The translations under genes were made by a program, and so were the position numbers. From NCBI RefSeq assembly GCF_030445035.2, contig NC_080702.1:15632029-15696028 (forward strand): 64,000 nt of DNA. Direction: 5' to 3'. Source of the DNA: Dasypus novemcinctus (taxonomy: Eukaryota; Chordata; Mammalia; Cingulata; Dasypodidae). Of this stretch, positions 23,960 to 36,435 are shown in pieces. The notes beneath the pieces were generated by a model. The model was not told the DNA's origin. It did not search any database and was given only the letters and a program-made list of their open reading frames with translations. The first letter of the stretch is position 1. Each line of letters opens with the position of its first letter.

Positions 23960-24440
23960 GTGGTTTGGCTGAATTATATCTCCAATGATGTCCACATCCT
24001 AGTGCCTGGAACCTGTCATGTTACCATATGTGGCAAAAGGGACTTTGCAGATGTGATTAAATATAGGATTTTAAGATCTAATGATTAGTCTGAATCATGC
24101 TAGTGGGTCCAATGTAATCACAAGGGCCTTGGTAAGAAGAAGGAGGGTCAGTGTCAGAGAGGGTTACATGATGATGGAAGCAGAGAAAGAGAAGCAGTTG
24201 CAATGATGGAAGCAGAGGTCAAAGTGACATCAGTTGTGAAAGGGTCCCACAAACCAAGGAATGAAAGTAGCATCCAAGAGCTGGAAACGGTAAGGGATGG
24301 ATTCTCCTCTGGAGCATCCAAAGCAGTACAACCCTGTCATACCTTGATTTTAGTCCAGTGAGACTTATGTTGGACTTCTGAACTCCAGAACACTCTCAGG
24401 GAACCCAGGAATTGGTTAAACACTCAGAGAAGCAACTGTT
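23960..24440 (+). mobile_element. MLT1-type MaLR LTR
   Basis: It follows the MLT1 consensus in order: TTGGCTGAATTATATCTCCA, GATGTCCACATCCTAGTGCC, GGCAAAAGGGACTTTGCAGA, TGTGATTAA, CCAATGTAATCACAAGGGCC, AGCCAAGGAATG-like text (here ACCAAGGAATGAAAGTAGC), CCTTGATTTTAGTCCAGTGA, and GGACTTCTGAACTCCAGAAC. The 35 or so codons of open frame across it have no coding meaning. Confidence 0.88.
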
Positions 24441-27420
24441 GTTTTAAAGACCTGGGACTGACCTTCTGAAGGTGGCTGAGAAACTCCTGGGCTTGGACAA
24501 GGTTATGAGAAGGACACATGAGCCAAAACTGAGGGTGGGACTTTGAACAGTTAGCTATGATTCCATGAGTCTGGAGCTTCCTGATATTTGAGTACTTTTC
24601 TCCCTCTCAGGAGATAGCATAGACAGTTTTATGTTGAAGGGAGCAGCAAGGTCTTAGGCTCAGGACATCCTGTCAGCTTGGGTCTGAGAGAACTGCTGAA
24701 GAAGGAAGCAAAGAACTAAATTTGTCAGAGCTGGAGATTTTTGAGACAATCTATTTTAGTAGTGTAATTTCCTGGTAAGCTGGCCTCTCCTCCTTGCTCA
24801 ACATCCTTGAACAAAGACTAAATCAATTATGACATCTCTGTTTGCCTTTGCCCACTGAATACCAACACTTCCTCAGAATCATTTTTGGCCAGCACCCCAC
24901 ACAATAACCACTGAGGCAGGCATGGATGTGCCTGCTCAGAACTCCCTTCAGGAAAGCACTTGCTGCCCAGCTGCCAAGAGTATGGCATTCTTCAGCTGTT
25001 AGCTCCTTCAGGGTCTGTCTCAGCTTTTGGGAGGAAATTGTATTCTTTTCTGGGCAACCCCTGGTCAATGCCTGAGCAGGGCCATAGTGTAAGGGCCCAG
25101 TTGTTAATAACTCCAGTTATTATGACATAATAAAAATTCTCCATTCCAAAAAAATATGTATCAATTGGCCAGATATTTCAAACTCTTTGATAAACTTTTT
25201 AAAATGAAGCAAATAAAATAATGGACCTAACTGAGACTGCAGTACTATGAAGCAAGATACCTAAAATTCAAATGGGACCTTGGTGCCTTAACTCACTGCA
25301 GAAAGAAATGACTGCCAACCATCTTCCAGACCACCTCCTCCTCCCAGGGGACCCTAACTAGACTACTGGAAGCTTATTAAGCACTTCCTACTGCCCGCCT
25401 CCCTTAGGGGAGTAGAAATTTTTAGTTTTCAGCACAGGACTAGTCAATTGCCTGACTACCTTTTCGCAGGCCAAGTTTCCCTATCCCAGGGCAGTTAGGT
25501 GCCTCAGCAGCTTTGCCTCTCTCCTCCTCCTGGTGCCACCTCAAGCCAGCTGGTATGCTCCTCAAAGCCCAAGGGGGTCCAGGCAACCAAATCCACAGAA
25601 AGAAAACTCCTCTCCGCCCTCCACCAGAACCCTCCCACTTTCAGAGAACTCTTCCTCCAGCTGGGTAGGGGCTCTCCCTGGCTTTTTGCCTTGAGGTAGG
25701 GCTTAGCTGTCCTGCAGTTTCCAACCTCAAGGGCAAGAAACTCACGCTTTTTCCTTGAACAGTTTATCTCTTTGTCCAGCTCTCTCCAGACCAATGCCTT
25801 GAAGCCTCCTGCTCTGTGGGTTCCCAAAACAGTTCACTTGGGCAGGATCTTGTCCCGACTCCAACATATCCTTATTAGACATATCAGGGTGGGTTATTTT
25901 TCCATGGATTCACTGATTTCAGCTGAAGCTGACACATCACTCAGGAAAACTGGCTAGGAAGATTTAACCTTTAGTGGACAGTCAATTAGGAGCCAGCACA
26001 CACCTGAGTACCACAGAATGCATGAAGACCAGCTTTTCATAGCTCCGTGTACAGATATTACAACATTTTTTCTTTCTCTCTTCTGATTGATCTTATATAT
26101 CCCTATGGCAGGGTCGCTTAAAAGCCCTTGGCTGAAAGGAAGTTTCCGAGATTCAAAGCCTCTGTTCTTAGTTAACGGTTTTTCATACTGTAACTGCCCA
26201 AATCCAAATCCTCAGCTCACTTCTACTGCAAGCTGTTTGCCTTTGTGTGATTCAGGACATAATTTATATAAAAGTCATCTCTCTATCACGGGCTGTAATT
26301 CTCCTTTAATTAGAATGTAATTAAAACCAAATAGAGAAACATGCAGATGAATAACTTCATAAATTTTTACTCCCAGAAAACAGTTACTTTTTTCTTTGTT
26401 AATCAGCCTAAAATATATTCAGAGAACAGTTTTCTGCATCTTGATAGTAAACAGCTGAGCATGTCTGTGTGTCTTTTCCCCTGAAAGGCTCTCACACAGA
26501 GCATTTTAATTTTCCATAGTATTGGTATGTTGACCTCTGAGACCTTGTAAAGTAAAGTATTTATGATCCTGGGCTTTTTTATTATATTGTTTCAATATTT
26601 TGTAACATTCATATTTCTTGCTGATGTTTTTGGCATTAAAAATCACTCAAGCCGTGCTAAAATATTATGGTATTCAGTGAACCATACCATGGAAGGATAA
26701 TTCAGTTCAGTGAGGTTATTCCAGCTCACCATGTACAAAAAGGATTGAAAGAAATTGTAGAAGAGTCTCAGCTTCCTACATGGGCAGTATTGAGACTTGC
26801 TCCCACACCCAATAACTTGACGAAGAAAAACCTTCACTCGAACATAGAAATTTCTAGTTTTAAGTGTTTAGAAAGGACTGGAAATGAAAGGAATAATACA
26901 ATGGCCCAAGATATAAGAAAGCAAAGTACTGGTACTGGTAAACAGTTTCTCTGGATCAACAATATCCTTTACCTGTGGCACAGACAAAAATTGAGCTTCA
27001 ACAAAGAGTCAGCGCTCATTCCCAATTTCAACATATCTCTAGAGAAGTCCAACAAATGATGTCGTCTCAAACTTAATTAGCTTAGTAGAATGTGCTGTTA
27101 CAGATAGAAACCAGGGATGACTTAATGTCCACATATTTAAGTTGTCTGTCACTATGGATATACCCACACAATGCCTAAGGTTGAATGCTATACGTATGCC
27201 ATTTTCTACTTATTTTGCTATTTCTATGCCAAGAGTACACAAATACAGAGCCTCTTTCTTATCATACTCAGACTGACATATAGATTATAAGAGTATCTTG
27301 TGTGTTTTGCTCTTTTGTATATTTTCTGTTTTGATTGGTTAACCATTTATGTTTGACATTAATAATATCATAAAAAGTCCTAAAAGCTGACTGATCAAAA
27401 CACCAATATTTACATGCTTA
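24441..27420. other. Intergenic, no gene seen
   Basis: The stretch is AT-rich, with a moderately GC-richer part at 25300-25900. Short open frames on both strands overlap each other. None has splice-site support or a recognisable motif. Confidence 0.55.
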
Positions 27421-27424
27421 AAGG

Positions 27425-27530
27425 ATATGTGTGCAGGGTCTATGGGAGCCTCTTATATTTTTTAATGTACCATTTTGTGTGATCTATGTATCTTTAAAAA
27501 AAGGGAAAAAATGATTAAAAAAATAAAGGG
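27425..27530 (+). repeat. Unclassified repeat family, 3' end (copy 1)
   Basis: The text TATGGGAGCCTCTTATATTT then TTTAATGTACCATTTTGTGTG and an A-rich tail matches the 3' ends at 45650-45780 and 51560-51650. See the finding on this family. Confidence 0.6.
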
Positions 27531-27714
27531 TGTATGTGTGTATATATGTTTAAATTATACAGGTCAAACATGTTTTGAATTAAAAATGATTGAGACCTTA
27601 AATTTGGTGTACCCATTCAATAGAAGTCATAAATTCCTTCTGAAGATGAAAAGCAGACCTTTCAAATTTTATTTCTTGTAGATAAGAGAAGTAAATACTG
27701 TGGCAATATACAAA

Positions 27715-27870
27715 TGCAATACAGTGCTAAGCACATGGGCTCTGGATCAGCTAGGTCCTGGGTTCAAATGGAGCCACTGCTACTTACCTGCTGGATGGCT
27801 TTGGGCAAGTTACTTTGTCTTTTCTATGCCTCAAATTCATCATTTGTAAAATCGGTATATGGTTCAACTG
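27715..27870 (+). mobile_element. MIR SINE
   Basis: It contains MIR core motifs in order: AAGCACATGGGCTCTGGATC, GTCCTGGGTTCAAATGGAGC (box B), CTACTTACCTGCTGGATGGC, TTTGGGCAAGTTACTTTGTC, CTATGCCTCAAATTCATCA and TTTGTAAAATCGG. Confidence 0.9.
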
Positions 27871-28140
27871 CTATAGCAAAAACAATAAAATGATACTGAA
27901 TTAAATAAGATAGAAGTTTATTTTTCTCTCAGATAGTAACTCTGCTCATAAGCAGTCTAGGATTGAAATAGCACCTCTAGGGTATCAGGGACAGGGCTCG
28001 TTCTTTCATATTGCTTTGCCATTTTCAATATATAACTTCCATATTTTGGTCCAAAGAATGTTGCCTAAGCTCTAGTTTCATGTTTACATATTTTCCAGTG
28101 GGAAAATGAATAAATGAAAAGGAAGTGAGGTAGACCACAA

Positions 28141-28605
28141 AAATGGTCATTGTTCTCCACCCTTCTCTGTATCTATGTCCTTTTCAACATGACTTGCAGC
28201 AATTCCTAGAAAGTAGTCAATTTTCCCACCCCTTGAATATGTGCGGTCTTGTGATTTGCTTTAACTAATAAAATGCAGCAAAAATGACATTGTTCTGAAT
28301 CACAGTCTCATGAGGTCTTGAACTCTTCTGCTTGCTCACCTGGAACCTGCTAGCCACTGCATAAACAAGCAGAGACTAGTCCACTGGATGAAAAAAGATG
28401 TGGAGCCCCACTGTTCCTATGGCTCCAGCTCACAGTCAGCCCCCCAAGTAGCTGCCAGATTACCACAACTGTAGAAGTTCAGTGACTGCCAGAAGAATCA
28501 AACAACTGATCCTGGCCCAAATTGTCAGCTGCAGAACTGAGTAAAAATAAATGGTTGTTGTTTTACCCCACTAAGTTTTTAGGGGGGTTGTTAGTCAGCA
28601 AGAGA
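28141..28605 (+). mobile_element. MLT1-like MaLR LTR, diverged
   Basis: It shows the order TGTGCGGTCTTGTGATTTGC, TTTAACTAATAAAATGCAGC, CCACTGCAT..., GGCCCAAATTGTCAGCTGC and the 3' part AAATAAATGGTTGTTGTTTT, CCCACTAAGTTTTTAGGGG, typical of MLT1 3' ends. The preceding 27880-28140 may be a further LTR/DNA repeat but is too diverged to name. Confidence 0.7.
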
Positions 28606-29164
28606 AAAAAGGAAAGACATTACTTTCTTTTGATAAATAAAACCTAGGAAGCCCATCGTGGAGGCACCCATGCTAAGCCCTACATCAGCAAGACCAAAAA
28701 CCTAAGCAAATCTCTATTTCCTATAAATGCCTGACTCACCCAGAAAATCAAATTTACATACAGCCAATTAGTTATCACCAACTACCTTCATCCATCCCAA
28801 GCAACACTTGCACAAACCATTTTAGGAAACATAGTCTGAGCTAACCAATAAAATGTTTCTCCCAATGTACTTGTTTATTCTGCCTGTAAAAATTAATTTC
28901 TCTGTTTCCCTATTTCATGAGTCAATTCACTAAAACTCTGAGATCCAACCAAAATTTGCTCAAGCTTTTATTTGAACATCTTCTAAGCTATGGCCTGGAA
29001 TCTTCACGTATCACTTCCACCCATTTGCCAAAGATAATTTAACCCACTGGCCACCCTAGCTGCAAGGGAATCTAAGAAATGTAGTTTTTAGGCAGATGGA
29101 CATCCTGTGTCCAACTACACCTAAGTTCCTACTATTATTAAAGGATAAAGGGGAGAATCTATAG

Positions 29165-29310
29165 CGAGGGTTAAGTAGTAGTTTATGCCATCTCTCATTC
29201 TTCAGTTTGTTATGAAGATTACATGAGAACACAATTGCAAACTCCTTGGCCCCAGTGACTTGGAACTTCAAAAGGGCCCAATAAATATTTGCTGTTATTA
29301 TAGTCAGAAT
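29165..29310 (+). mobile_element. Probable MIR fragment
   Basis: Weak MIR-like order ending in the typical tail ...GGGCCCAATAAATATTTGCTGTTATT. It is degenerate. Confidence 0.5.
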
Positions 29311-31958
29311 CAGAAATAGACAATATTTGTTTAAATAGTCACAAAGAATAATCTGCCATCTCAAATTCTCCAGACACATTTCTGGTTTGGGAGGAGGCAA
29401 CCTCTGTCTCTTCCCAAACTGAAGTCATGGACCACATTGGAAGAATATGGAGAGAACATAAAGAATGACATTGAAACACTGTGTCTTCTGATGTGATGTG
29501 GACAAAGCCTGGGTGCCTGCTAGAAAAGATTAGATAGAGTCGATGGCATAAAGGCAGGGGACAGGAGTAAAGGAAGTCCGTTCAATTCTATTATCTGTCA
29601 CTGTGTAATAAATAATGCCACTGGGCAACTGTTAGAAATCAGAGAAGAAAGGATTTTTTTCCTCCTATTTCTCTTTTTCTTTTTTTTCCCATAAAAAAAG
29701 AAAAAAAAGGTGGTGTATTAGTAAACAATTTTGGTCTTGAGCAGAGAAAAAAATCAGTGCCTTTCCTGTGGTCAATTTATGTCTCTTCCCTATTTTAAAG
29801 TAAAATAAATGAAAAGAAGCAGAATGGGAGATGGACTGTGTAGGAAACTGACAGAAATGAAACCTAAATGTAAATCTTTTGAAAACAGCACAAGGGACAC
29901 ATATAATTCTCCATAAAATATGATTGTCATTTATTGGTAAGTTCAATTATCATTTAATGATAGCTGTAAAACAAATAAGCAACTAATAAATAGGCTTTAA
30001 TCATGAACACAAGTTTTTCTCTATTTGCTGTACACCACAATAATTTGACTGAGCCTGTGGTTTCTTTAGATATCTGATGTTCTGAATTTTCCTCCAGACT
30101 ACTGGATGGCATTACACTTGGTAAATAGTTATCATTGTTGAAATCTGTGTGAATAGTTCCTCTCTAAGTCCAGAGCTGCTGCCAATTCAGAATTTGCTAT
30201 TACAGGTCAAATCCTGAAACAACCTGAAAAAATATAAGTAAGAGACCCTGGATGGAAGAAAGATTAAATAATCAATAAGTAAAGTGGCACTTGCACAAAA
30301 GAAGGAGACAGCAATGAGATGGAGGGCAGGCATGGGCCATCTTATGTGTGGCAGTATTTATACAATATGTCCAATGGAAATGCAAGGAAGGGCTCAAGGT
30401 CAACAACAACTAGAAAATCAGAAATCCTTAAGAAAGAAGGCTTTGTGAGGAGCCATATATGGGTAAGGACTAGGATCTGAGAGCAGGGTGAGCCAGAGAA
30501 GACAAAGGATATTCCAAATGGGTGGAGAGAAGGAGCATAAACCAGTATAATGGCATTGAAGAGAAAAAGAAAATGGAAGGCCCTAAAGCAGGGCTTTTAG
30601 GAATATTTATTTTATTCAGAATGATTAAGAAGCAAATACCCCTGTCACCCATACAAGCTGATATTCTAAAATATGAAAAATTGTGTTGAAAGCTGGAAAC
30701 TCTGATAAAGGTGATTGTGAAGGCTGATAATTCCATATTCCCTGGGGAAGCTGATGGAAGTAGGGGCAGAAATTCTTTCTGTTTTCTGAAAAAAAAATTT
30801 TTTTTTTTTTTTTGGCTTTTAAGGTCTCTAGCTGATTGCATGAGGAGCAATCACCTTTGTTGGTTGTAGATACAATCAACTGCTGATGTAATCAACTGGC
30901 TGTAGCTGCAAACTCAGCTACAAAATTCCGTCATGCTAATAACCAGGCCAGTTATTGCCTGACTGCCGCGACATGCACCGGTGAACAGAGAAGCTGAGGG
31001 AAGGCAACAGGAGCTTAAGAAAGACACACAAAGACAAGTTTAGAGGGGACCAGGTGGGCCAGGGCTAGCTGATGGCAAAGTCAAGGCCCTGAGCTGGCAC
31101 TACAAGCTCTATTTAAAGCGGTTAACTAGGTCATTGTTCTCAGAGCAGGGGCTATCAGGCATGAAGTTCTTTGAGGAGGGTTTTCTTAGAGTTCCTTCCT
31201 ATCAGGACATCAGCTCCTTTCTGCTAACCTGCAGGTACAGACACGGTTAGCCACACCCTCACCTCTCTGAGCACACTGGTCCTCCCTAGCAATGTGGCTT
31301 GAGCCCACACATTACTTCGGGGACCACCTACACTTGTCCACACAACTGGACACCATAACCTAAACAAGTTAACACATTAACTTGACCATCACACCCACCC
31401 ATTGTCACTTAATGGTTTTAGTATCTGTTCTAATGTTGTGATTGTTGTGTCGATCTATTTTTTTATTAGGAGTTATAAATAAAAAATCCTAATGCTATCA
31501 CTCCTTCTACATTAACTCATATTTTCATACAAAGAAGAAATCTCTCCCATTAGCTGTTTGTTTACTCTGAAATAAGGTTTATACAGAAAAAGCAAAATAA
31601 ATGCTTTTTTATAGAAAAGTTGGTGAACCAGTTTTAGTTTAAGAAGGTTTATGAACTCATACTTTTTTTATATTTGGTGTGCCCCAATCCGTTGCATTCC
31701 TAATAAGCTCTGCATTTTCAACAAAAGACTTTCTTTTAGAAGTGTGCTGCTTTAATGTATTCACAGGCTATTTTCCCCCTTCTCTCCACCTCAGTGGAAA
31801 AAGGTTTCCAAGGTGGAGTGAAGAAAGTGTGGATGTTGCAATGCTTCTCAGCTGTGGGGAGTCAATGGTTAACATGTTGTACAGCTGATGCCCTGTCTCA
31901 GTGAGTGAAAGGCCCAAGAGTCCCAAGAAGAAATCTCTTTCACTGAGATTGGGGCCCT
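29311..31958. other. Intergenic, no gene seen
   Basis: AT-rich, including an A/T homopolymer pair at about 30788-30812. The stretch at 30830-31390 has LTR-like wording (a CTCTAGCTGATTGCATGAGG tract and repeated GATGTAATCAACT-type words) but I cannot classify it. Overlapping minus-strand frames at 30470-30879 include lysine runs from the homopolymer and are not credible genes. Confidence 0.5.
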
Positions 31959-32557
31959 GTGTTGGTTTGAGTCTTTTGTGGGCCATGAGAAAATTATGTT
32001 CTTAAACTGAACCTGTTTTGAACCTTTGATTAGATTAGATCCATTAAGAACCACTTGGTTAGATTGCTCCAGTAGGCATAGCCCAGGTGGGTCTTAATCC
32101 TCTTACTGGCACCCTTTATAAACAGAGGAATCCTCAGACACAGAAAAGAGCTTCAGAGACAGAGAGGGGCCTCCAGAAGTTGAAGTTAATGAACCTGTGT
32201 GAGGGAAAAGCCACAGATGGAACAGCCCAAAGCAGACCTGGCAAGGAGATCCAGAGGAGATGGGAGAGGCCAGCCAATGCCACCATCATGCCCTGCCATG
32301 TGCCTGATCACCCACAGCTAAGCTCAGGGAGAAAGTGAGCCTGCAAGAGAAAGCAGAGTCTGGAAGAGCTGCCATTCCATGTGGCAGGAGTCCAGGATTG
32401 CCAGGAGCCAACCTTTGGGGAGAAACCTTCATCTGATGCCTTGATTTGGACATTTTTTCCAACCTTGCAACTGTAAGCTTCAAGCCTAATAAATCCCATT
32501 GTAAAAGCCACCCCATTTCTAGTGTATTACTTCCAGCAGCTTTTAGCAAACTAAAAT
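31959..32557 (+). mobile_element. Solo LTR, MaLR-like, xenarthran lineage
   Basis: About 600 bp, beginning TGTGTTGGTTTGAGTCTTTT and ending with CCTAATAAATCCCATTGTAA (polyadenylation signal AATAAA), AAGCC..., AGCAGCTTTTAGCAAACTAA. The same 3' layout recurs at 42525-42597 and 63495-63571. The copy at 62660-63571 continues into sequence of MaLR-internal type, which supports the class. No coding content. Confidence 0.7.
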
Positions 32558-33821
32558 ACCCTCCATAGGTATTTGGTACACCTTTCAGCAGGAGTACCGT
32601 GGTCCCTGAACCAAGTCACTCACCTTACTACATCTCAGCTTTATAATAAAACTAGGTGGTTGGAACTCAAAGGAAGCCCATGAGTTCATGAGAACTCATG
32701 ATGAACATCTCTAGTGTGCCATCAAGATGAGCTGAAGCCACAGCTAAGGTGACATGAATACTATCTTGTTTGGTTTCTCTTTTTCTCAAGAAAACAAATC
32801 ATTTCCATGAGTCTCTCCAAGCTTATATTCTGTCCAGTTGTCAGGAGCCAAGGTACTGGATTCCAGCTGCAATGTGGATATGCATCTCTCAAGATCCTGC
32901 AGAGCACCCCAAGTTCCTTCAGCTGGTAGCCACCCCTCCATGGCATTTGTTCTCTTCTGAGTCATCAGCATAGGGGTGCCATATTCGTGTCTGGTCTGTG
33001 CCAGAGCAGTGCCCAGTGAGACCCCAAGTGGGGCTCTAAGCACCAGCATGAGGCAGTTGCCATGATGCTGGATGGGACTAGAAGGTACACATCTCATACC
33101 ACTGATGTCATTTGATAACGAGACTGACCTGCTGCACACTTAAGTCATGCCTGGTTTGCACCCTTGTACTATTAATTTTCCTTCTTCAAGAGTGGGATTT
33201 TTCAGTCTTCTATCTTTGCCTTCCCTTGCCATAGAACTTTGCAAGTAGACATTGCAGACTTGGGGAATGTAATCAGATTAGGTTCTTTGACCTCACATTC
33301 CACTCATGCACCTGGAATGCTTGATAGGATCATGTAGGAAGAGATTTTTGAACAGGAGAGAAACTAAAAACTCTTCCTAATTGAAACTAGTGAAGTTTGC
33401 CTTACCTGTTGCTTCTCTCTTTATGCCCTGCCTGCATTCTCTTGGTCTCCCATGGGATTCAGCTCCCTCAGTGAGGCTCTTGAAAATAACTTGTTACCAG
33501 TAGATGTTTGTGTCTTTCATTCTCTTTTCCAGGACTTCTCTGATGCCTGAGGGGATGCCCAAAGGGAGCCTGCACAGCACTCGGCAGGGGTGTGCATGAA
33601 CCACCCAAGAACAAACCTCAGCCAAGGGGGAATGGGCGGGGGAGCTAAATGCTCCTCCAAGTTGATCCTCTGGTGGAAAATTCTGAGAGACATCTTCTCC
33701 ACTCCTCAGAAAGCTCTGATCAGCATCAAGCTTCAATTCCTCCTTGACAGTGGGGGACTGTCAAGGGGGACCTTGACAGTGTCCCCCCAGGCCCTCACTC
33801 CTGCTCCCTGGACTTACCTTC
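32558..33821. other. Intergenic, no gene seen
   Basis: Several short overlapping open frames but no splice-site or motif support. There is a small inverted-repeat-like duplication, GGGGGACTGTCAAGGGGGAC, near 33751-33785. Confidence 0.5.
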
Positions 33822-34330
33822 TGTAGCAGTTTGATATGGTTATATGAATTCCAAAAATAGACATTGGATTATGTTTGTAATCTGGTCTGTACCTGGGCAT
33901 GATTAGGTTATGATCGGGCTTTGAATGGGCCATGTCATTAGGGTGTTGAGTCCCCACCCACCCACCAAGGGGACTCACAGATAAAAGGCATGGCAAAGGA
34001 CAGAGTTGAGGGTTTTTGATGTTGGAGTCTGATGCTGAAGCCTTAAGGTGGAGCCCCAGGAAGTAACCTCATGGAGGAAAAAGAAGACAGCCCCAAGAAG
34101 AAGCAAGCCCTGGGAAGAAAAGAACCTTGAACCCTGGAAGGAAGGAACCCAGGAAGACTGAACCCTCACAGCCGTCAGCAGTCATCTTGTTCCAACACAT
34201 GGAAATAGACTTTGGTGAGGGAAATAACTTATGCTTATGGTCTGGTATCTGACCCACCCCAAATAAATACCCTTCATAAAAACCAACCAATTCCCATTAT
34301 TTTGCATCAGCACCCCTTTGGCTGACTAAG
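33822..34330 (+). mobile_element. Solo LTR, MaLR-like, xenarthran lineage
   Basis: It starts TGTAGCAGTTTGATATGGTT and contains GAATTCCAAAAATAGACATT, CTTTGAATGGGCCATGTCA, CATGGAAATAGACTTTGGTG and CCCCAAATAAATACCCTTCA (AATAAA). It ends GCATCAGCACCCCTTTGGCT. It is clearly related to 41972-42597. Confidence 0.78.
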
Positions 34331-35640
34331 GAACCTCATGAACCCTGCCCTCATATCAGCCACAGCTTTCAGTGGAAGTCCCAGCCACAGCAGTGGAGTT
34401 TGTACTAGCATCAATATTAGCCGAGTACCTACTGTAGGCCAGATGAGCCATCAGTGATGACAGAGATGTACTGTGCCCCCCAGAGCTGCCAGCCAAGTGC
34501 AGAACAAAATGCCACCTGAAATTGAAGCTACAGTGTCACATCAAGATACTGCATTAAATTTTTTTTTACAACGAAATGATTTGTCTCAAATTCCATCTGA
34601 ATTCTCCAGATAATTGGTGCCATTTACTTCCAGATTCCCATATATGATACCCGATCACCTATGCAAGTTAATCTGTGGCCCTTAGTGATCCCCCTGTCCT
34701 GTCAATAAGAGAGTTTGGAGAGGTAGCTGGAGATTATAAAAGTTTTTTTTTTCCCTAGAGAAAACAAAACATTTGCTGGTGCTTTCATGAGGGCCTCTGC
34801 CCACAGGGGAAGGATGCGAGACTCTTCTCCTTCACCTCATGAGTAGGAGACATGGATCTATGTCTCTAAGTTCTAGGGAAAACGCGTCCAAGTGGTCCCT
34901 GAGGTTGATGAGTCCCCGGGAGCGTGGGAACATGGGAGGCTGGTACTTCGCTCTGGCCAACACATGAGAGACACGTCTGCTCTGACTGGAGCAGAAAGAT
35001 GGGTGAGGAGGGCAATCAAAGCATGGGCAGTTCTCCAAGAAATCATGTGGCCACGTGAGAGACACCTGGTACTGCACAGTGCTGTCTGAAATCCTGCCCA
35101 AGGGACCTCTGGACCCCCAAGGCCACCTCAGCAGAGAGGTGCCTGGACTGAGGGGGCGTCCTATGACAGGAGCCTGCATTAAGGACCTGCAGGCAAGAAG
35201 CCTCCAAAGAGGGGTGCTCCTTGGTCATTACCTGAGACCGCCTCTCCCCTGCCTGCCTGTCACCTGCGGTCCTTACTGGCTTTTCCTTCTGGAAGCTGCA
35301 CCGTCCTCGTCCTCCCTTTCCACCGCCCGCACATCAATGGGCTCGGCCTCAGGGCCACCATAGATGCTCTTCTCTCTGCCTGGAACGACCCACGGTCCCC
35401 CGGATTTCACAAGTCCGGCTCCTCATTATCGTTTGTGTTTCAGGCCAACCTTCCTAAAGCCGCCCTGGTTAAAGTATTCCCGAGCCTGTTTTGTTCTCCT
35501 TTTCATTTTATTGATACACGCACACATACCTCAGGCTTTCAAGCTGAGTTAAATTTCAACAAATGGAACACAGCTGTTGAACCAGCGTTTGGCTCAAGAA
35601 ACAGGAGAGCGCTCCGGAACAGCAGTTTTGCCAGATTCCA
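34331..35640. other. Intergenic, no gene seen
   Basis: Sequence becomes GC-richer toward the CpG island. Open frames on both strands overlap and lack support. FASTKD3/MTRR-like coding sequence, which flanks CFAP90 in human, was not recognised here. Confidence 0.5.
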
Positions 35641-36092
35641 CGTGGTTCGATTCGATTCGTGCTGCTGAACACCCGCACCGGGGGTGACTGAGGCCCTGAA
35701 ACACGGCTCGCTGCATGTTGACCGACGCTGCTGCGGACACGCTGGGTTAATACGCGGTGGCGGTGAATTCCACCTGCGTCTTCCACTTCTGGTCCGCGGC
35801 TCCTGGAGGGTTTCAGAGGCCCCGCGCGGGCGGCCTGTACTTCCCTGCTTGGGCCCCTCCGCGAGGGCAAGGGCGAGGGCAAGGGCAAGCAGGCGGGGGT
35901 GCCCCGGGGGGGAGGGGGCTGCACCTGCCCAGCAGACGGGGCTCCTCGCGTCCCAAGTGGGCGCTCCAGGGACCCGAAGGGAGACGGGAGGGCGCGGCCC
36001 CATCCCGAGTCCGGCTGCTCTGGCCGCCCTGCGCCCTCCGCCCTGCTTCCCGGCCCTGCTCCCTCCGCCCAGTTTTGTAAAGCAAGGCCGCG

Positions 36093-36105
36093 GTTGCCCG
36101 GCAAC
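36093..36105. promoter_or_regulatory. CFAP90: RFX-type X-box, near-perfect palindrome
   Basis: GTTGCCCGGCAAC fits the X-box pattern bound by RFX factors (GTTGCC, a 1-3 base spacer, GGCAAC; here a 1-base spacer or overlapping reading), 69 bases upstream of the CFAP90 ATG. RFX2/RFX3 with FOXJ1 drive many genes of motile cilia, and CFAP90 is a cilia/flagella-associated protein, so site and gene agree. Confidence 0.85.
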
Positions 36106-36173
36106 CGCCGAACGCGGGCGCCGGGCAGCGGGGCAGGAGGACACGTTCGAGTTCCCTGGCCGGGCGGGACGAC

Positions 36174-36435
36174 ATGACCTCGGCCGAGAAGCCGGAAGAG
36201 GGCAGCCTGGAGGACGAGGAGGAGATCACCGCCGCCACGCTGCGGGGCAAGCCCCGGCCGCCGCCCATCTCGGCGCTGTCCTCCTTCAGCTACGTCCCAC
36301 CGCGGCGCCCGGACCCCAGGGGAGCACAGCCACTACTCCCGCCAGGCCCGGGGGAGGCGCGGGGGGCGGCGCCGGGGGAGGGGCGGGGCCGGGGCTGGGG
36401 CGGGCTGCAAGCGCGGAGGGAAATTAGGGCCGGAG
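36174..36435 (+). CDS. CFAP90: CFAP90 (C5orf49), first coding exon, with apparent frameshift
   Basis: CFAP90 is a small protein of motile cilia and flagella, reported as a microtubule inner protein of axonemal doublets. The ATG at 36174 opens an acidic N-terminus ([11 protein letters not shown]), then the family block [22 protein letters not shown]. The next conserved block (EHSxYxR...AR in relatives) is present but one base out of frame: GAGCACAGCCACTACTCCCG follows AGG plus an extra G at about 36319. The expected exon end after GCCCGG is followed by GGGAGG, not GT. The first downstream GT, GGAG|GTGGGC, is at 36436-36437. Using it keeps the ATG frame open and ends in phase 1, which matches exon 2. 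That reading gives about 184 aa, with a Gly/Pro/Arg linker replacing the EHS block. Either this is a repaired isoform or the gene is decaying; sequencing error in a G run is also possible. Confidence 0.7.

Noticed and set aside
30470..30879. Minus-strand frames of 126 and 84 codons
   Set aside because: They cross an A/T homopolymer (30788-30812), overlap each other and have no recognisable domain.
12139..36000. FASTKD3 or MTRR exons, expected from human synteny
   Set aside because: I searched the open frames by eye for their motifs and saw none. Absence is weak evidence because short exons can be missed.
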